From Streptomyces canus (GTDB lineage Bacteria > Actinomycetota > Actinomycetes > Streptomycetales > Streptomycetaceae): a stretch of DNA of 64,000 nt. Shown piece by piece: positions 6,881-15,850 of this stretch (position 1 is its first letter; each line of letters begins with the position of its first letter). A program made the position numbers and the translations under genes. The notes under the pieces were generated by a model. It did not search any database and was not told the DNA's origin. It worked only from the letters and a program-made list of their open reading frames with translations. The stretch is taken from positions 868,001 to 932,000 of the forward strand of contig NZ_JAUSYQ010000002.1 in NCBI RefSeq assembly GCF_030816965.1, given 5' to 3'.

Positions 6881-8800
6881 TCAGTGGCGCGTCGGCGCCG
6901 ACAACCGGTGCAGTTTCAGCGCGAGTTGGATCTCCAGCGCGCGTGCCGGGCTCTGCCAGTCCTCTCCGAGCAGGCGGCCCACGCGCTCGAGGCGCTGGGC
7001 GACGGTGTTCACATGGACGTGCAGCTCGTCCTTGGTGCGGGCGGGGCTCATCCCGCACGCGAAGTAGGCGTCGAGGGTACGCAGGAGATCGGTGCCCCGC
7101 CGGTCGTCGTACGCGACGACCTGACCGATGGTCCGGTCGACGAAGCCCGCGATGTCCCGGTCACCGGCGAGGAGCAGTCCGAGGAATCCGAAGTCCTCGG
7201 CGGCGGCACCGTCCCCCGAGCGGCCCAGGAGGCGCAGCGCGTCGAGGCAGCGGCGGCCCTCCTCGTAGGCGGCGGCCACGGCGTCCGGCTGGTCGGCGAG
7301 ATCGCGGACCGGGGCCGAGGCGCCCACGGTCACCGCCTCGTGAACGGCTGTTCCGAGGTGTCCGGCGGTGCGGCGGGCCAGGTCGGTGGCCGTGTCGCCG
7401 GCGGTGAGGGGCAGCAGCAGGACGGTGCCGCCGTCACGGGCGGCGGCCAGGCCGCGCCGGGTGGCGGCGAGGTGGGAGGCCGCGGACCACAGGCGTCTGC
7501 GGGCGGCCGCCTCCTGGTCGGCGTCGGCCGCGGTGCCGTCGAGACGGGCGGCCAGCACGATGTGAGTGGCGTCGAGGTCGGCGTCCAGCCGGGCGGCTCG
7601 TTCGCGCAGCAGACGAGGATCGCGGTCGCGCGCGTCGAGCAGATCGTCCAGGAGCTCGCCGCGCACCCGCTGTTCGGCCTCGGCGGCCGAACGCCTGGCC
7701 AGCAGGAGCAGCGAGGTGACTATCGCTGCGCGCTCCAGGGTGCGCTGGTCGACGGGGTCGAGTCCGGGGTGTCCGCGCAGCACGAGTGCGCCCAGGAGTT
7801 CTCCGCCGGCGGCGACCGCGGCGATCCAGTCGTCCTTGTGCCGTACGGCGTGGCCTTCGGCCCGGGAGGCCTCCAGCGCCTCGGTGGGGGCGACCTCGGA
7901 GAACTCGACCGTGGCGTCGAGGATTTCGGAGACGGCCGCGGCCACGTCGTGCACCCCACCACCACGCAGCACCAGTTCGGCGAGCCGGTCGTGGACGTCG
8001 GAGGCGCGCTCGATGACGCCGCTGTGGTCCCGGATGATCTCGTTGGCCCGCTCCAGCTCGGTCAGGGCCGAGCGGGTCTCGGTGAGCAGGTTCGCGGTGT
8101 CGATGGCGGCCGCGGCCAGCGCGGCGAAGGAACCGAGGAGCGCGATCTGCTCCCGCTCGAAGACCCGGGCACGCCGGTCCGCCGCGAACAGCACCCCGAT
8201 CACGTGGTGGCCCAGCGTCAGCGGCACGCCGAGGATGGCGATCAGGCCCTCGTCCCGGACGCCCGCGTCGATGGTGAGGGTGTGCTGGAAGCGGTCGTCC
8301 TTGAAGTAGTCGTCGGTCACATAGGGACGGGCGGTCTGGGCGACCAGTCCACCGAGCCCCTCGCCCATCCCCAGCCGCAGCTGCTGGAAGCGGGCCGCGA
8401 CCGAGCCCTCGGTGACCCGCATGTAGGTGTCACCCCGCGCCGGGTCGTTCAGGCTGAGGTAGGCAACGTCCGTGCCGAGCAGGGACCGGGCGCGCTGCAC
8501 GATGGCCCGCAGCACGGCGTCCAGGTCTCTGAGCCCCGCCAGGTCGTGGGCGGTCTCGAACAGGGCGGACAGCTCGGCCTCCCGCCGACGTCGGCCCTCC
8601 AGCTCGGAGCGCACCCGCAGGGCGACCGCCTTGGCCGCTTCGAGCGCGGCGATCCGCTCGGCCGGCCTTCCCTCGGCGCGGGCGATCAGCACCGGCTGCT
8701 CGTAGGCGTCGGCGGACGCGCCCCTGGCAAGCAACTCGAGGAAGGGGGCCTCGGCACTGCCGACGGGACGCTCGGCGGACTGCAGGTGATCGCTGGACAT
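6881..8800 (-). CDS. GAF-domain PucR/CdaR-type transcriptional regulator
   Basis: About 639 residues. A GAF sensor domain occupies roughly residues 70-240 (TAHDLAGLRDLDAVLRAIV through LGVPLTLGHHVIGVLF). The C-terminus (about 565-630, TLDAYFACGMSPARTKDELHVHVNTVAQRL) is the PucR-type helix-turn-helix. The middle resembles the degenerate GGDEF-like linker of CdaR/PucR proteins. Start is either 8800 or an ATG six codons upstream at 8818; 8800 has GAGG at a slightly long spacing. It sits between the MHS transporter and the dehydrogenase and probably controls both in response to their substrate. Confidence 0.87.
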   Translation of the reverse strand: MSSDHLQSAERPVGSAEAPFLELLARGASADAYEQPVLIARAEGRPAERIAALEAAKAVALRVRSELEGRRRREAELSALFETAHDLAGLRDLDAVLRAIVQRARSLLGTDVAYLSLNDPARGDTYMRVTEGSVAARFQQLRLGMGEGLGGLVAQTARPYVTDDYFKDDRFQHTLTIDAGVRDEGLIAILGVPLTLGHHVIGVLFAADRRARVFEREQIALLGSFAALAAAAIDTANLLTETRSALTELERANEIIRDHSGVIERASDVHDRLAELVLRGGGVHDVAAAVSEILDATVEFSEVAPTEALEASRAEGHAVRHKDDWIAAVAAGGELLGALVLRGHPGLDPVDQRTLERAAIVTSLLLLARRSAAEAEQRVRGELLDDLLDARDRDPRLLRERAARLDADLDATHIVLAARLDGTAADADQEAAARRRLWSAASHLAATRRGLAAARDGGTVLLLPLTAGDTATDLARRTAGHLGTAVHEAVTVGASAPVRDLADQPDAVAAAYEEGRRCLDALRLLGRSGDGAAAEDFGFLGLLLAGDRDIAGFVDRTIGQVVAYDDRRGTDLLRTLDAYFACGMSPARTKDELHVHVNTVAQRLERVGRLLGEDWQSPARALEIQLALKLHRLSAPTRH

Positions 8801-8882
8801 GCCCACAGGATTCCTCATCGCACGCTCACCCCGTCAGGCCTGTGGAAAACTCCGGGCGGGGCGACGTGCGGCCGGATGCCGG

Positions 8883-9683
8883 TCAGTGCGCGGTCCAGCC
8901 GCCGTCGAGGACGAGGGACGTTCCGGTGACGAAGGACGCCTGCGGGCCGCACAGGTACGCCACGGCCTCGGCGACCTCCTCCGGCTCGATGAGCCGCTTG
9001 AGCGCGCTGTCCTGGAGCAGCACCTCGGAGACCACCCGCTCCTCGGGGATGCCGTGCGCACGGGCCTGGTCGGTGATCTGCCGCTCGACCAGTGGGGTAC
9101 GCACATAGGCGGGGTTCACACAGTTGGAAGTCACTCCGTGGGTGGCGCCTTCGAGGGCGGCCGTCTTGGACAGACCCTCCAGACCGTGTTTGGCGGCCAC
9201 ATAGGCCGCCTTGTAGGCCGAGGCACGCAGTCCGTGGACCGAGGACACGTTGACGATCCGCCCCCAGCCCTGCCCGTACATGTGCGGCAGGGCGCCGCGG
9301 ATCAGTCGGAACGGTGCCTCCAGCATCACGGTGAGCACCGTGTGGAACACCTCGGGCGGGAACTCCTCGATGGGGCGCACCAGTTGGAGGCCGGCGTTGT
9401 TGACGAGGACATCGGTGCCCGCGGCGGCGTGCTCGGCGGCGTCCAGGTCGGTGAGGTCGAGGACCAGCGGTTCGACGGTGCCCGCCAGCCCCGCGCACCG
9501 CTCGGCGAGCGCGTCCAGACCGGCCGCGTCCCGGTCGACCGCTCTCACCTTGGCCCCGGCCGCAGCGAGCCGCAGCGCACAGGCGCGGCCGATGCCGCCG
9601 GCCGCGCCGGTGACGAGGGCGGTGCGGCCGCCGAGGTCGAGCGTGGGGGCGTGGGGGCCCGGGAGGGCGCTGCTAGCGGTCAT
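8883..9683 (-). CDS. 3-hydroxybutyrate dehydrogenase-like SDR
   Basis: A 266-residue short-chain dehydrogenase that would oxidise (R)-3-hydroxybutyrate to acetoacetate with NAD. The nucleotide-binding motif TGAAGGIG is at about 25-32, followed by the structural NNAG motif. The catalytic Ser lies in NVSSVHG and the Tyr-Lys pair in AAYVAAKHG. The block HGLRASAYKAAYVAAKHGLE is characteristic of BdhA/PhbDH, as is QITDQAR in the substrate loop. The perfect palindrome ACCACATGTGGT at 9713 is 30 bp upstream of the start. The substrate call is strong for the subfamily but untested here. Confidence 0.88.
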   Translation of the reverse strand: MTASSALPGPHAPTLDLGGRTALVTGAAGGIGRACALRLAAAGAKVRAVDRDAAGLDALAERCAGLAGTVEPLVLDLTDLDAAEHAAAGTDVLVNNAGLQLVRPIEEFPPEVFHTVLTVMLEAPFRLIRGALPHMYGQGWGRIVNVSSVHGLRASAYKAAYVAAKHGLEGLSKTAALEGATHGVTSNCVNPAYVRTPLVERQITDQARAHGIPEERVVSEVLLQDSALKRLIEPEEVAEAVAYLCGPQASFVTGTSLVLDGGWTAH

Positions 9684-9712
9684 GCTCCGATCCTAGGGAG
9701 CGCCCGACCCTC

Positions 9713-9724
9713 ACCACATGTGGT
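9713..9724. promoter_or_regulatory. ACCACATGTGGT perfect 12-bp palindrome upstream of dehydrogenase
   Basis: Lies 30 bp before the dehydrogenase start codon, where it would overlap a promoter. It is the longest copy of the CACATGTG motif also found twice upstream of the MHS transporter. Confidence 0.5.
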
Positions 9725-9737
9725 CACACCCCATACT

Positions 9738-10217
9738 TCACGCCGAACTCGTAGAGTCGAACCATGTGGGTGCGTCGGTCAGGGCCTGCTTGATCCGCTG
9801 CAGCCCGAACTCGTTCAGTTCCGGGAGGGCGTCCACCGCGAACCACCCCACCTCCAGCGACTCGTCGTCGTTGACCCGGGCCTGGCCGCCGACGGCCCGG
9901 CAGCGGAACGAGATGTCCATGTACTGGCAGGTGTCGCCGTTGTCGTACGTCACGGGCTTGAGCGCCTGGACGACGATCACCCGCTCGACGACGCAGTGCA
10001 CTCCTGTCTCCTCCTCGACCTCCCGCACGGCACAGGCCGCAGGCTGCTCCCCCGGTTCCGGGATGCCACCGATCAGCGACCACTTGCGGGTGTCCGAGCG
10101 GCGGTTGAGCAGCACTCTGCCTTCGTCGTCGAGGACGACGGCGCTGACGCCGGGGAGCCAGAGCAGTTCATGACCTATGGACCCGCGCAGGGTGCGGATG
10201 AAATCAGGAGTAGCCAT
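9738..10217 (-). CDS. Nudix hydrolase
   Basis: A 159-residue Nudix protein. The Nudix box GX5EX7REVEEETGV is complete ([20 protein letters not shown] at about 50-69), with the metal-binding Glu residues in place. It cleaves a nucleoside diphosphate-X substrate that cannot be specified. The gene lies 67 bp downstream of lnt on the same strand, but no functional link is evident. Confidence 0.9.
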   Translation of the reverse strand: MATPDFIRTLRGSIGHELLWLPGVSAVVLDDEGRVLLNRRSDTRKWSLIGGIPEPGEQPAACAVREVEEETGVHCVVERVIVVQALKPVTYDNGDTCQYMDISFRCRAVGGQARVNDDESLEVGWFAVDALPELNEFGLQRIKQALTDAPTWFDSTSSA

Positions 10218-10284
10218 GTCTCCGACCCTAACGGCCGGTCATGGCGCCTTGGCGATCTTCAGGGGGCGTACGACCGGCGTACGG

Positions 10285-11898
10285 TTACGCGTCACCGGCG
10301 CGACGCCCTCGCACTCCGGCGCCGATCGCCCAGCCGAGCCCACCCGCGGCGACCAGCACCAGGGCCATTTCGGGCAGGATGCCCAGCCGGGTCGCCGGGG
10401 TCTGCGTCGACCGCAGCGGCACCTTCTGCACCAGCGAGGCGGCCACGAACATCCCGGTCCTCTGAGTGATCTTCCCGTCCGGCATGATGATCGCGCTGAC
10501 GCCGCTGGTCACCGGCACGGTGACGGTCCGGCTGTGCTCCACGGCACGCACCCGGGACATGGCGAGCTGCTGGTAGGTCATCTCGCTGCGGTCGAAGGTC
10601 GCGTTGTTGCTCGGCACGGAGATCAACTGCGCGCCGTCGGTGACCTCGGAGCGCACCGCCCAGTCGAACGCGGCCTCGTAACAGGTGACCAGTCCGACCT
10701 TGGCGTCGGCCATCTGGAACACGCCCGGCTTGGTGCCCCGGCTGAAGTCCTGGCGGACCATGGAGGTCCAGTTGTTGTTGATCGCGCCGACGAGGGAGCG
10801 CAGCGGAAGGTACTCGCCGAACGGCTGGATCTGCCGCTTGTCGTAGGTGTCGGTGGGGCCCTTGACCGGGTCCCACAGGATCTGCTCGTTGTAGAGCTTG
10901 CCGTCCCGTTCGACGACGCCGCCGACGGAGATCGGCGCGTCGATGGCCTTGGCCGCCTGCTCGATGACCACGGCCGCGTCCGCGTCGGTGAAGGGGTCGA
11001 CGTCGGAGGAGTTCTCCGGCCACAGCACGATGTCGGGCTTCTCAACCTTGCCGGCCTTCACCTCGGCGGCCAGCCGCTCGGTCTCGCGCGCGTGGTAGTC
11101 GAGCACGGCCCGCCGCTGGGCGTTGAACTCCAGCCCCGCGCGCGGCACGTTGCCCTGGATGGCCGCGACCGTCACGGTGCCGTCCTCGGCCTTGTCGCTC
11201 ACCAGTGTCCGGGCCGCGAGCGCCCCGACCACCGGCACGGCCACGCTCAGCAGGGCCACGGCCGCCGCCGGACGTCGCACGGCACCGGTCCACCGCCGCT
11301 CCACGACCAGCCGAACGATCTCGTACAGGCCGAACCCGCACAGGACGACGGCGAAGCCCAGGACGGGCGTGCCGCCCACCGCGGCGAGCGGCAGGAAGAC
11401 GCCGTCCGCCTGTCCGAACGCGATCTTGCCCCAGGGAAAGCCGTGGAACGGCGCACGCGCGCGTGCCGCTTCTCCGGCGATCCACACGGCGGCCGCCCAC
11501 ACCGGCGAACCCGGCAGCTTCGACACCGCCGCGACACCCACGCCGACCAGCGCGATGAAGATCGCCTCGATCGCCACCAGTGCGAGCCAGGGCCCGGGGC
11601 CCACCTCGACGCCGGTCCACACCAGCAGCGGCAGCAGGAAGCCCAGACCGAAGAGGTAGCCGAGACCGAAGGCCGCCTTCCAACCGCGGCCGCGCAGCAC
11701 CCAGCCGAAGACGGCGAAGGCGGGCAGGGCCAGCCACCACAGGGTGCGGGGCGGGAAACTGACGTACAGCAGCACTCCGGAGAGCGCCGCGGCGGCGGCC
11801 GGGACGAGACGGCGGAGCCGGGCGGCCCAGCGGGAGGCGGGCGCGGACCGCGGTTCCAGCCGGTCCGACTCGTCCACGGAAGTTGCGGTGACGGTCAC
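10285..11898 (-). CDS. lnt: Apolipoprotein N-acyltransferase
   Basis: Lnt adds the third acyl chain to the N-terminal Cys of lipoproteins at the outer face of the membrane. The 537-residue protein has six or so N-terminal membrane helices (about 20-215), then a carbon-nitrogen hydrolase domain. The catalytic Glu is in VLWPEN, the Lys in YDKRQIQPFGEYLP and the Cys in VTCYEAAFDW. A final membrane helix sits near 505-525. The GTG at 11898 was preferred to the ATG at 12027, which would add 43 residues with no family resemblance. Streptomyces commonly carry two Lnt paralogues; no Ppm synthase gene adjoins this one. Confidence 0.93.
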   Translation of the reverse strand: MTVTATSVDESDRLEPRSAPASRWAARLRRLVPAAAAALSGVLLYVSFPPRTLWWLALPAFAVFGWVLRGRGWKAAFGLGYLFGLGFLLPLLVWTGVEVGPGPWLALVAIEAIFIALVGVGVAAVSKLPGSPVWAAAVWIAGEAARARAPFHGFPWGKIAFGQADGVFLPLAAVGGTPVLGFAVVLCGFGLYEIVRLVVERRWTGAVRRPAAAVALLSVAVPVVGALAARTLVSDKAEDGTVTVAAIQGNVPRAGLEFNAQRRAVLDYHARETERLAAEVKAGKVEKPDIVLWPENSSDVDPFTDADAAVVIEQAAKAIDAPISVGGVVERDGKLYNEQILWDPVKGPTDTYDKRQIQPFGEYLPLRSLVGAINNNWTSMVRQDFSRGTKPGVFQMADAKVGLVTCYEAAFDWAVRSEVTDGAQLISVPSNNATFDRSEMTYQQLAMSRVRAVEHSRTVTVPVTSGVSAIIMPDGKITQRTGMFVAASLVQKVPLRSTQTPATRLGILPEMALVLVAAGGLGWAIGAGVRGRRAGDA

Positions 11899-12138
11899 TC
11901 CGGGAGTGTACGGCCGTTGACCTTGGCCTCGACAGCGCGGTCCGCCTGGTGACCGTCGCCCGTGGCCCGGCACGTTGTCCGTGATGTGGCCGCGCGACCC
12001 GGCACAACTCGTCCACAAATCACCCATCAGCCGTTACGGTGTGCCGGAGTCCCCGTCGTACGGGCCGATTGCGCGCGGGCGGCGAGGACCACAGGTCGGG
12101 GGACCGGGGTTTCGGGGGGCGGGGTGGGTTCCACGGGG

Positions 12139-13167
12139 ATGACGTCTGTGGCCGGTTCTACGGAGGACGGCGACAGACGAAACGTTTCCGACGCAGTGGG
12201 CGTGCTGGTGCTCGGAGCCAGTGCCACCTGGTCGTTGATCACCGCCGCCGCGCACGACGGCCGTCCGGAGGGCGTCCTGCTCGCCTTGCTGGCCGTGGCC
12301 GCGGGGTATGCCGCCGGCCGGATCTCGGGGGCGCTGCTACCGGTCGCCGCCCCCTGCGCCGCCGCGCTGACCGGGCTGGGCCTGGCGGTGGGGCTCCCCC
12401 ACCTCGCGCCGGGCCCCGAGATCGTCGCCCCGCTCGGTCACGCGGGCGCCACGGCCGCACTGCTGACGCTCGCCACCGGCGCTGCGTGCTGTGCCGCCTG
12501 GACCGCTGGATCGCCCGCCCTGCGGCTCCTCCTGCGCCTGATGGCCGTCGGCATCGTGGTGGCCTCGGCGGGACTGGGGTCGGCCTCCGGGCTGGTCACC
12601 TGTGCGGCGGTGCTGCTCTGCTCCCTCGCAGCGGGCCGGATGCGCCACCGCGGTCCGGGCATCGCCGGTCTCATCCTCACCGCGACCGCGGTGACCGGCC
12701 TGACCTGGGCGGTGGCCGGGAACGCGGTACCGGACGGACTCGCCGAGTCGCTGCGCGGCCGGCTCACCCCGCACCGGATCGGCCTGTGGCACGACGCCCT
12801 GGGCCTGGCCCGCGAGGACACCGCCCTCGGGGTGGGACCGGGCCGCTTCGGTGAGCTCAGCACGACGGCGGTCCAGTCGCTGCTGCCCGACGGGAAACCT
12901 CACTCGGCACCGCTTCAGATGGCCGCCGAGCAGGGGCTGGTCGGGGTACTCCTGCTGGGGGCGGCCTTCTGCTGGCTGCTGTACGCACTGTGGCGCTCTC
13001 CCCGTCCCACGCCTGTCGTCCTCACCGCGGGTGCGGCCCTGACGGCGCTGGCGGGCATCGCCGCGGTCGGCAACGCGCTGAGCTTCACGATGGTGTCGGT
13101 GGGCGCAGGGCTCCTGGCGGGTCTGGCGACGGCGCACCCGCTCACCGAGGAACCGGCCCCGAAGTGA
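12139..13167 (+). CDS. O-antigen ligase-like polytopic membrane protein
   Basis: A 342-residue protein with about nine hydrophobic helices. Between helices near residues 205-265 is a large extracytoplasmic loop containing RIGLWHDALGLAREDTALGVGPGRF and then HSAPLQMAAEQGLVGVLLL. This is the typical Wzy/WaaL-family loop, in which a conserved Arg and His act on lipid-linked glycans. The protein is shorter than typical WaaL (about 400 residues). The ATG at 12139 follows GGGG. No polysaccharide genes are adjacent, so the acceptor and glycan are unknown. Confidence 0.75.
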   Translation: MTSVAGSTEDGDRRNVSDAVGVLVLGASATWSLITAAAHDGRPEGVLLALLAVAAGYAAGRISGALLPVAAPCAAALTGLGLAVGLPHLAPGPEIVAPLGHAGATAALLTLATGAACCAAWTAGSPALRLLLRLMAVGIVVASAGLGSASGLVTCAAVLLCSLAAGRMRHRGPGIAGLILTATAVTGLTWAVAGNAVPDGLAESLRGRLTPHRIGLWHDALGLAREDTALGVGPGRFGELSTTAVQSLLPDGKPHSAPLQMAAEQGLVGVLLLGAAFCWLLYALWRSPRPTPVVLTAGAALTALAGIAAVGNALSFTMVSVGAGLLAGLATAHPLTEEPAPK

Positions 13168-13182
13168 CCGATCGGCCCGGTC

Positions 13183-13731
13183 TCAGCGTCGCGGACCCGT
13201 GACGCCGGGCCGCAGCCGGTCGCGGATGACGCGTACGGCGGACTCCGCGTCGTCCACGGTGATCGTGAACGTATGCCCGTCCCACAGTCGGAGGACCACA
13301 CCCTCACCACGGCGTACGACTACCGCGGTGCCTTTCTCGGGGCGCCACCGGTAGCCCCAGCCGCCCCACTGGCGCGGGTTGACGTGGGGGGCGAACTCGG
13401 CACCGGCGACGTGCGTCAGCGGGATCCGCCGGCGTGGTACGCCGATGTGGCCGCAGCGCACCTCCAGGCACTCCATGTCGACCTTGAGGGCGACATGGAC
13501 GAAGCCGAGCGTGAGGAAGAGGACCAGCAGCCCGGCCGCGATGCAGCCGACCACGGACATGACCAGCGGGGCGGCGCCCGAGGTCCACGCCGAGTCGACG
13601 GCGAGCTCGACGCCGAGCGCCACGATCGCGGCGCCGCCGAGCGCCAGCAGCCACTGGACCCGGTTGGAGGCGCGACCGGTCCAGACGTCGGTGTGGTGCG
13701 AGGTCTGCTCGCCGTGGGGGTGGTCCCTCAT
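13183..13731 (-). CDS. Membrane protein with PH-like domain (DUF3093-like)
   Basis: A 182-residue protein with two adjacent membrane helices (about 27-45 and 52-77) and a C-terminal beta-rich domain. That domain contains GTAVVVRRGEGVVLRLWDG and TFTITVDDAESAVRVI, the pattern of bacterial PH-like domains on small actinobacterial membrane proteins such as DUF3093. It converges with the preceding gene, 15 bp apart. Function unknown; the domain name is a tentative match. Confidence 0.7.
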   Translation of the reverse strand: MRDHPHGEQTSHHTDVWTGRASNRVQWLLALGGAAIVALGVELAVDSAWTSGAAPLVMSVVGCIAAGLLVLFLTLGFVHVALKVDMECLEVRCGHIGVPRRRIPLTHVAGAEFAPHVNPRQWGGWGYRWRPEKGTAVVVRRGEGVVLRLWDGHTFTITVDDAESAVRVIRDRLRPGVTGPRR

Positions 13732-13821
13732 GCCTATGAGGTTACTCAGGTTTCGCCGTGCGGGTACCTCGTCGCGGAGAGTGACTGCTCCGGGCGGGGG
13801 TTCTCGGCCACCCCGCAGCGG

Positions 13822-14610
13822 TCAGCGCGCGGGTGTGGTCGTGCGCAGGAGCCGGCCTTCCGCGTAGGCCAGGGCGGGGGCGGGCAGGGCGCTTGCCTCG
13901 CGTCCGCTCAGCAGCACCGTGAGGGTGCCGGTGGCCGCGGTCTCGGGAGCGGGCTGCTCGCCGATCCGGCGCAGCGCCTGGGCGGCGACCGCTCCGGCGG
14001 AGCCGTGCAGGACGAGTGGCGGACGGCCGGGACGCTGTACGGCGGCGCGGATGCGCTCGGCGACCAGTTCGTAGTGGGTGCAGCCCAGGACGACGGTCGT
14101 CACGTCCTCGGGGGTCAGGGCGGCGGCCGCGGCGACGGCGGCGTCGATGGCGGCCTCGTCGGCGTGCTCCACCGCCTCGGCGAGCCCGTGGCAGGGCACC
14201 TCGGTGGCCGGTACCCCGTCGGCGAACTCCTCGAGGAGACCGCGCTGGTAGGGGCTGCCCGTGGTGGCGGGCGTCGCCCAGATGGCGAAGGGGCCGCCGC
14301 CGGACGCCGCGGGCTTGATCGCGGGGACGGTGCCGATGACCGGCAGATCCGGTTCGAGGCGGGCGCGCAGGGCGGTCAGGGCGTGCACGGTGGCGGTGTT
14401 GCAGCCGATGATCAGGGCTTGGGGACCATGGGCGGCGGCGGCCGCGGCGAGGGTCAGAGCGCGCCCGATGATGTCGTCCGGCGTCCGGGGGCCCCACGGC
14501 ATGCCGTCGGGGTCGAGGGAGAGCACGAGATCGGCGTCGGGGCGCAGTCGCCGTACCGCGGCGGTGGCCGCCAGCAGGCCGATTCCGGAGTCCAGGAGCG
14601 CGATCTTCAC
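13822..14610 (-). CDS. Glutamate/aspartate racemase-family protein
   Basis: A 262-residue protein of the cofactor-independent racemase fold. Both catalytic Cys residues are present, in IGCNTATVHAL (about residue 71) and LGCTHYELV (about 185), and the N-terminus IALLDSGIGLLA matches the family DSGxGG loop with a substitution (GLL for GGL). The block LSLDPDGMPWGPRTPDDI differs from the usual MurI YGDxxxxPYG. I read it as a divergent MurI paralogue whose substrate may not be glutamate. The GTG at 14610 has only a weak ribosome binding site; it diverges from the glycosyltransferase, 57 bp away. Confidence 0.78.
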   Translation of the reverse strand: MKIALLDSGIGLLAATAAVRRLRPDADLVLSLDPDGMPWGPRTPDDIIGRALTLAAAAAAHGPQALIIGCNTATVHALTALRARLEPDLPVIGTVPAIKPAASGGGPFAIWATPATTGSPYQRGLLEEFADGVPATEVPCHGLAEAVEHADEAAIDAAVAAAAALTPEDVTTVVLGCTHYELVAERIRAAVQRPGRPPLVLHGSAGAVAAQALRRIGEQPAPETAATGTLTVLLSGREASALPAPALAYAEGRLLRTTTPAR

Positions 14611-14667
14611 CCGGCCACGATAGACGATGCGCCCTTGAGCGCCGGTCCCGTGGGGCAGACTGCGCGC

Positions 14668-15846
14668 GTGAGCGCCATCGCGTGGACCGCCGCCGTATCC
14701 CTCGCCGCCTGGCTGTGGCTGCTGCTCTGCCAGGGCTTCTTCTGGCGCACGGATGTGAGACTCCCCCCGGAGCGGGACCCGCGGGCCTGGCCCTCGGTGG
14801 GTGTGGTGGTGCCGGCTCGTGACGAGGCCGAGGTGCTGCCCGCGAGCCTTCCTTCTCTCCTGGCCCAGGACTATCCGGGCCCGGCGGAGGTCTTCCTCGT
14901 CGACGACGGCAGCACGGACGGCACCGGGGAGCTGGCCCGCGAGCTGGCGCGCCTGGGGGGCGGGCTGCCGTTGACCGTGTCCTCGCCGGGCGAGCCGCCG
15001 GCGGGATGGACGGGCAAGCTCTGGGCGGTGCGCCACGGTATCGCCCTGGCACGCGCGCGTGGCCCGGAGTACCTGCTGCTGACGGACGCCGACATCGCCC
15101 ACGAGCCGGACAGCCTGCGGCGGCTGGTGGCCGCCGCGCACGCCGGGGGCTTCGACATCGTCTCGCAGATGGCCCGGCTGCGGGTGGAGAGCCTGTGGGA
15201 GCGGCTCGTGGTGCCGGCGTTCGTCTACTTCTTCGCGCAGCTGTATCCGTTCCGCCGGATCGGCAGGAAGGGGTCTCGGACGGCGGCCGCGGCGGGCGGC
15301 TGCGTCCTGCTGCGCGCCGACACCGCCGAACGGGCGCGGATCCCGGACGCCATCCGGCAGGCCGTCATCGACGACGTGGCCCTCGCGCGGGCCGTCAAGG
15401 GCGGCGGCGGCCACATCTGGCTGGGCCTCGCCGAGCGGGTGGACAGCGTGCGCCCCTATCCCCGGCTGCACGACCTGTGGCGGATGGTGTCGCGCAGCGC
15501 CTACGCCCAGCTCCGCCACAACCCCCTGGTGCTGCTCGGAACGGTGGCCGGGCTCGTGCTGGTCTATCTGGTGCCGCCCGTCGCCGTCCTCACGGGTCTG
15601 GCCGCGGGGAGTACGGCGACCGTGGTGCCCGGTGCTCTCGCGTGGCTGGTCATGACGGGGACGTACGTCCCGATGCTCCGCTACTACCGGCAGCCGCTGT
15701 GGCTCGCACCCCTGCTGCCGTTCACCGCGTTCCTCTACCTCCTGATGACGGTCGACTCGGCGGGGCAGCACTACAGGGGGCGCGGCGCGGCCTGGAAGGG
15801 CCGCACCTATGCGCGCCCGGACGCCGTCGCAGGCGAGGAGGGGTGA
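14668..15846 (+). CDS. HpnB-like family 2 glycosyltransferase
   Basis: A 392-residue membrane-anchored GT2 enzyme. There is one N-terminal helix (about 3-22), then the GT-A domain with VVVPARDEAEVLP, FLVDDGSTDGT and LLTDADIAHEP (metal-binding DAD). IDDVALARAVK supplies the acceptor Asp region, and SRSAYAQLRHNP stands where other GT2 enzymes have QxxRW. Three C-terminal helices follow. The combination matches hopene-associated glycosyltransferase HpnB. The window also has a squalene-synthase-family gene at 3465 but no hopanoid cyclase, so a hopanoid role is only suggestive. Confidence 0.82.
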   Translation: MSAIAWTAAVSLAAWLWLLLCQGFFWRTDVRLPPERDPRAWPSVGVVVPARDEAEVLPASLPSLLAQDYPGPAEVFLVDDGSTDGTGELARELARLGGGLPLTVSSPGEPPAGWTGKLWAVRHGIALARARGPEYLLLTDADIAHEPDSLRRLVAAAHAGGFDIVSQMARLRVESLWERLVVPAFVYFFAQLYPFRRIGRKGSRTAAAAGGCVLLRADTAERARIPDAIRQAVIDDVALARAVKGGGGHIWLGLAERVDSVRPYPRLHDLWRMVSRSAYAQLRHNPLVLLGTVAGLVLVYLVPPVAVLTGLAAGSTATVVPGALAWLVMTGTYVPMLRYYRQPLWLAPLLPFTAFLYLLMTVDSAGQHYRGRGAAWKGRTYARPDAVAGEEG

Positions 15847-15850
15847 GACC

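Noticed and set aside
13273..15846. An 857-codon plus-strand frame covering the racemase region
   Set aside because: Only its 3' part (from 14668) is a real gene, the HpnB-like glycosyltransferase. The upstream part is a shadow of the PH-like and racemase genes on the other strand.
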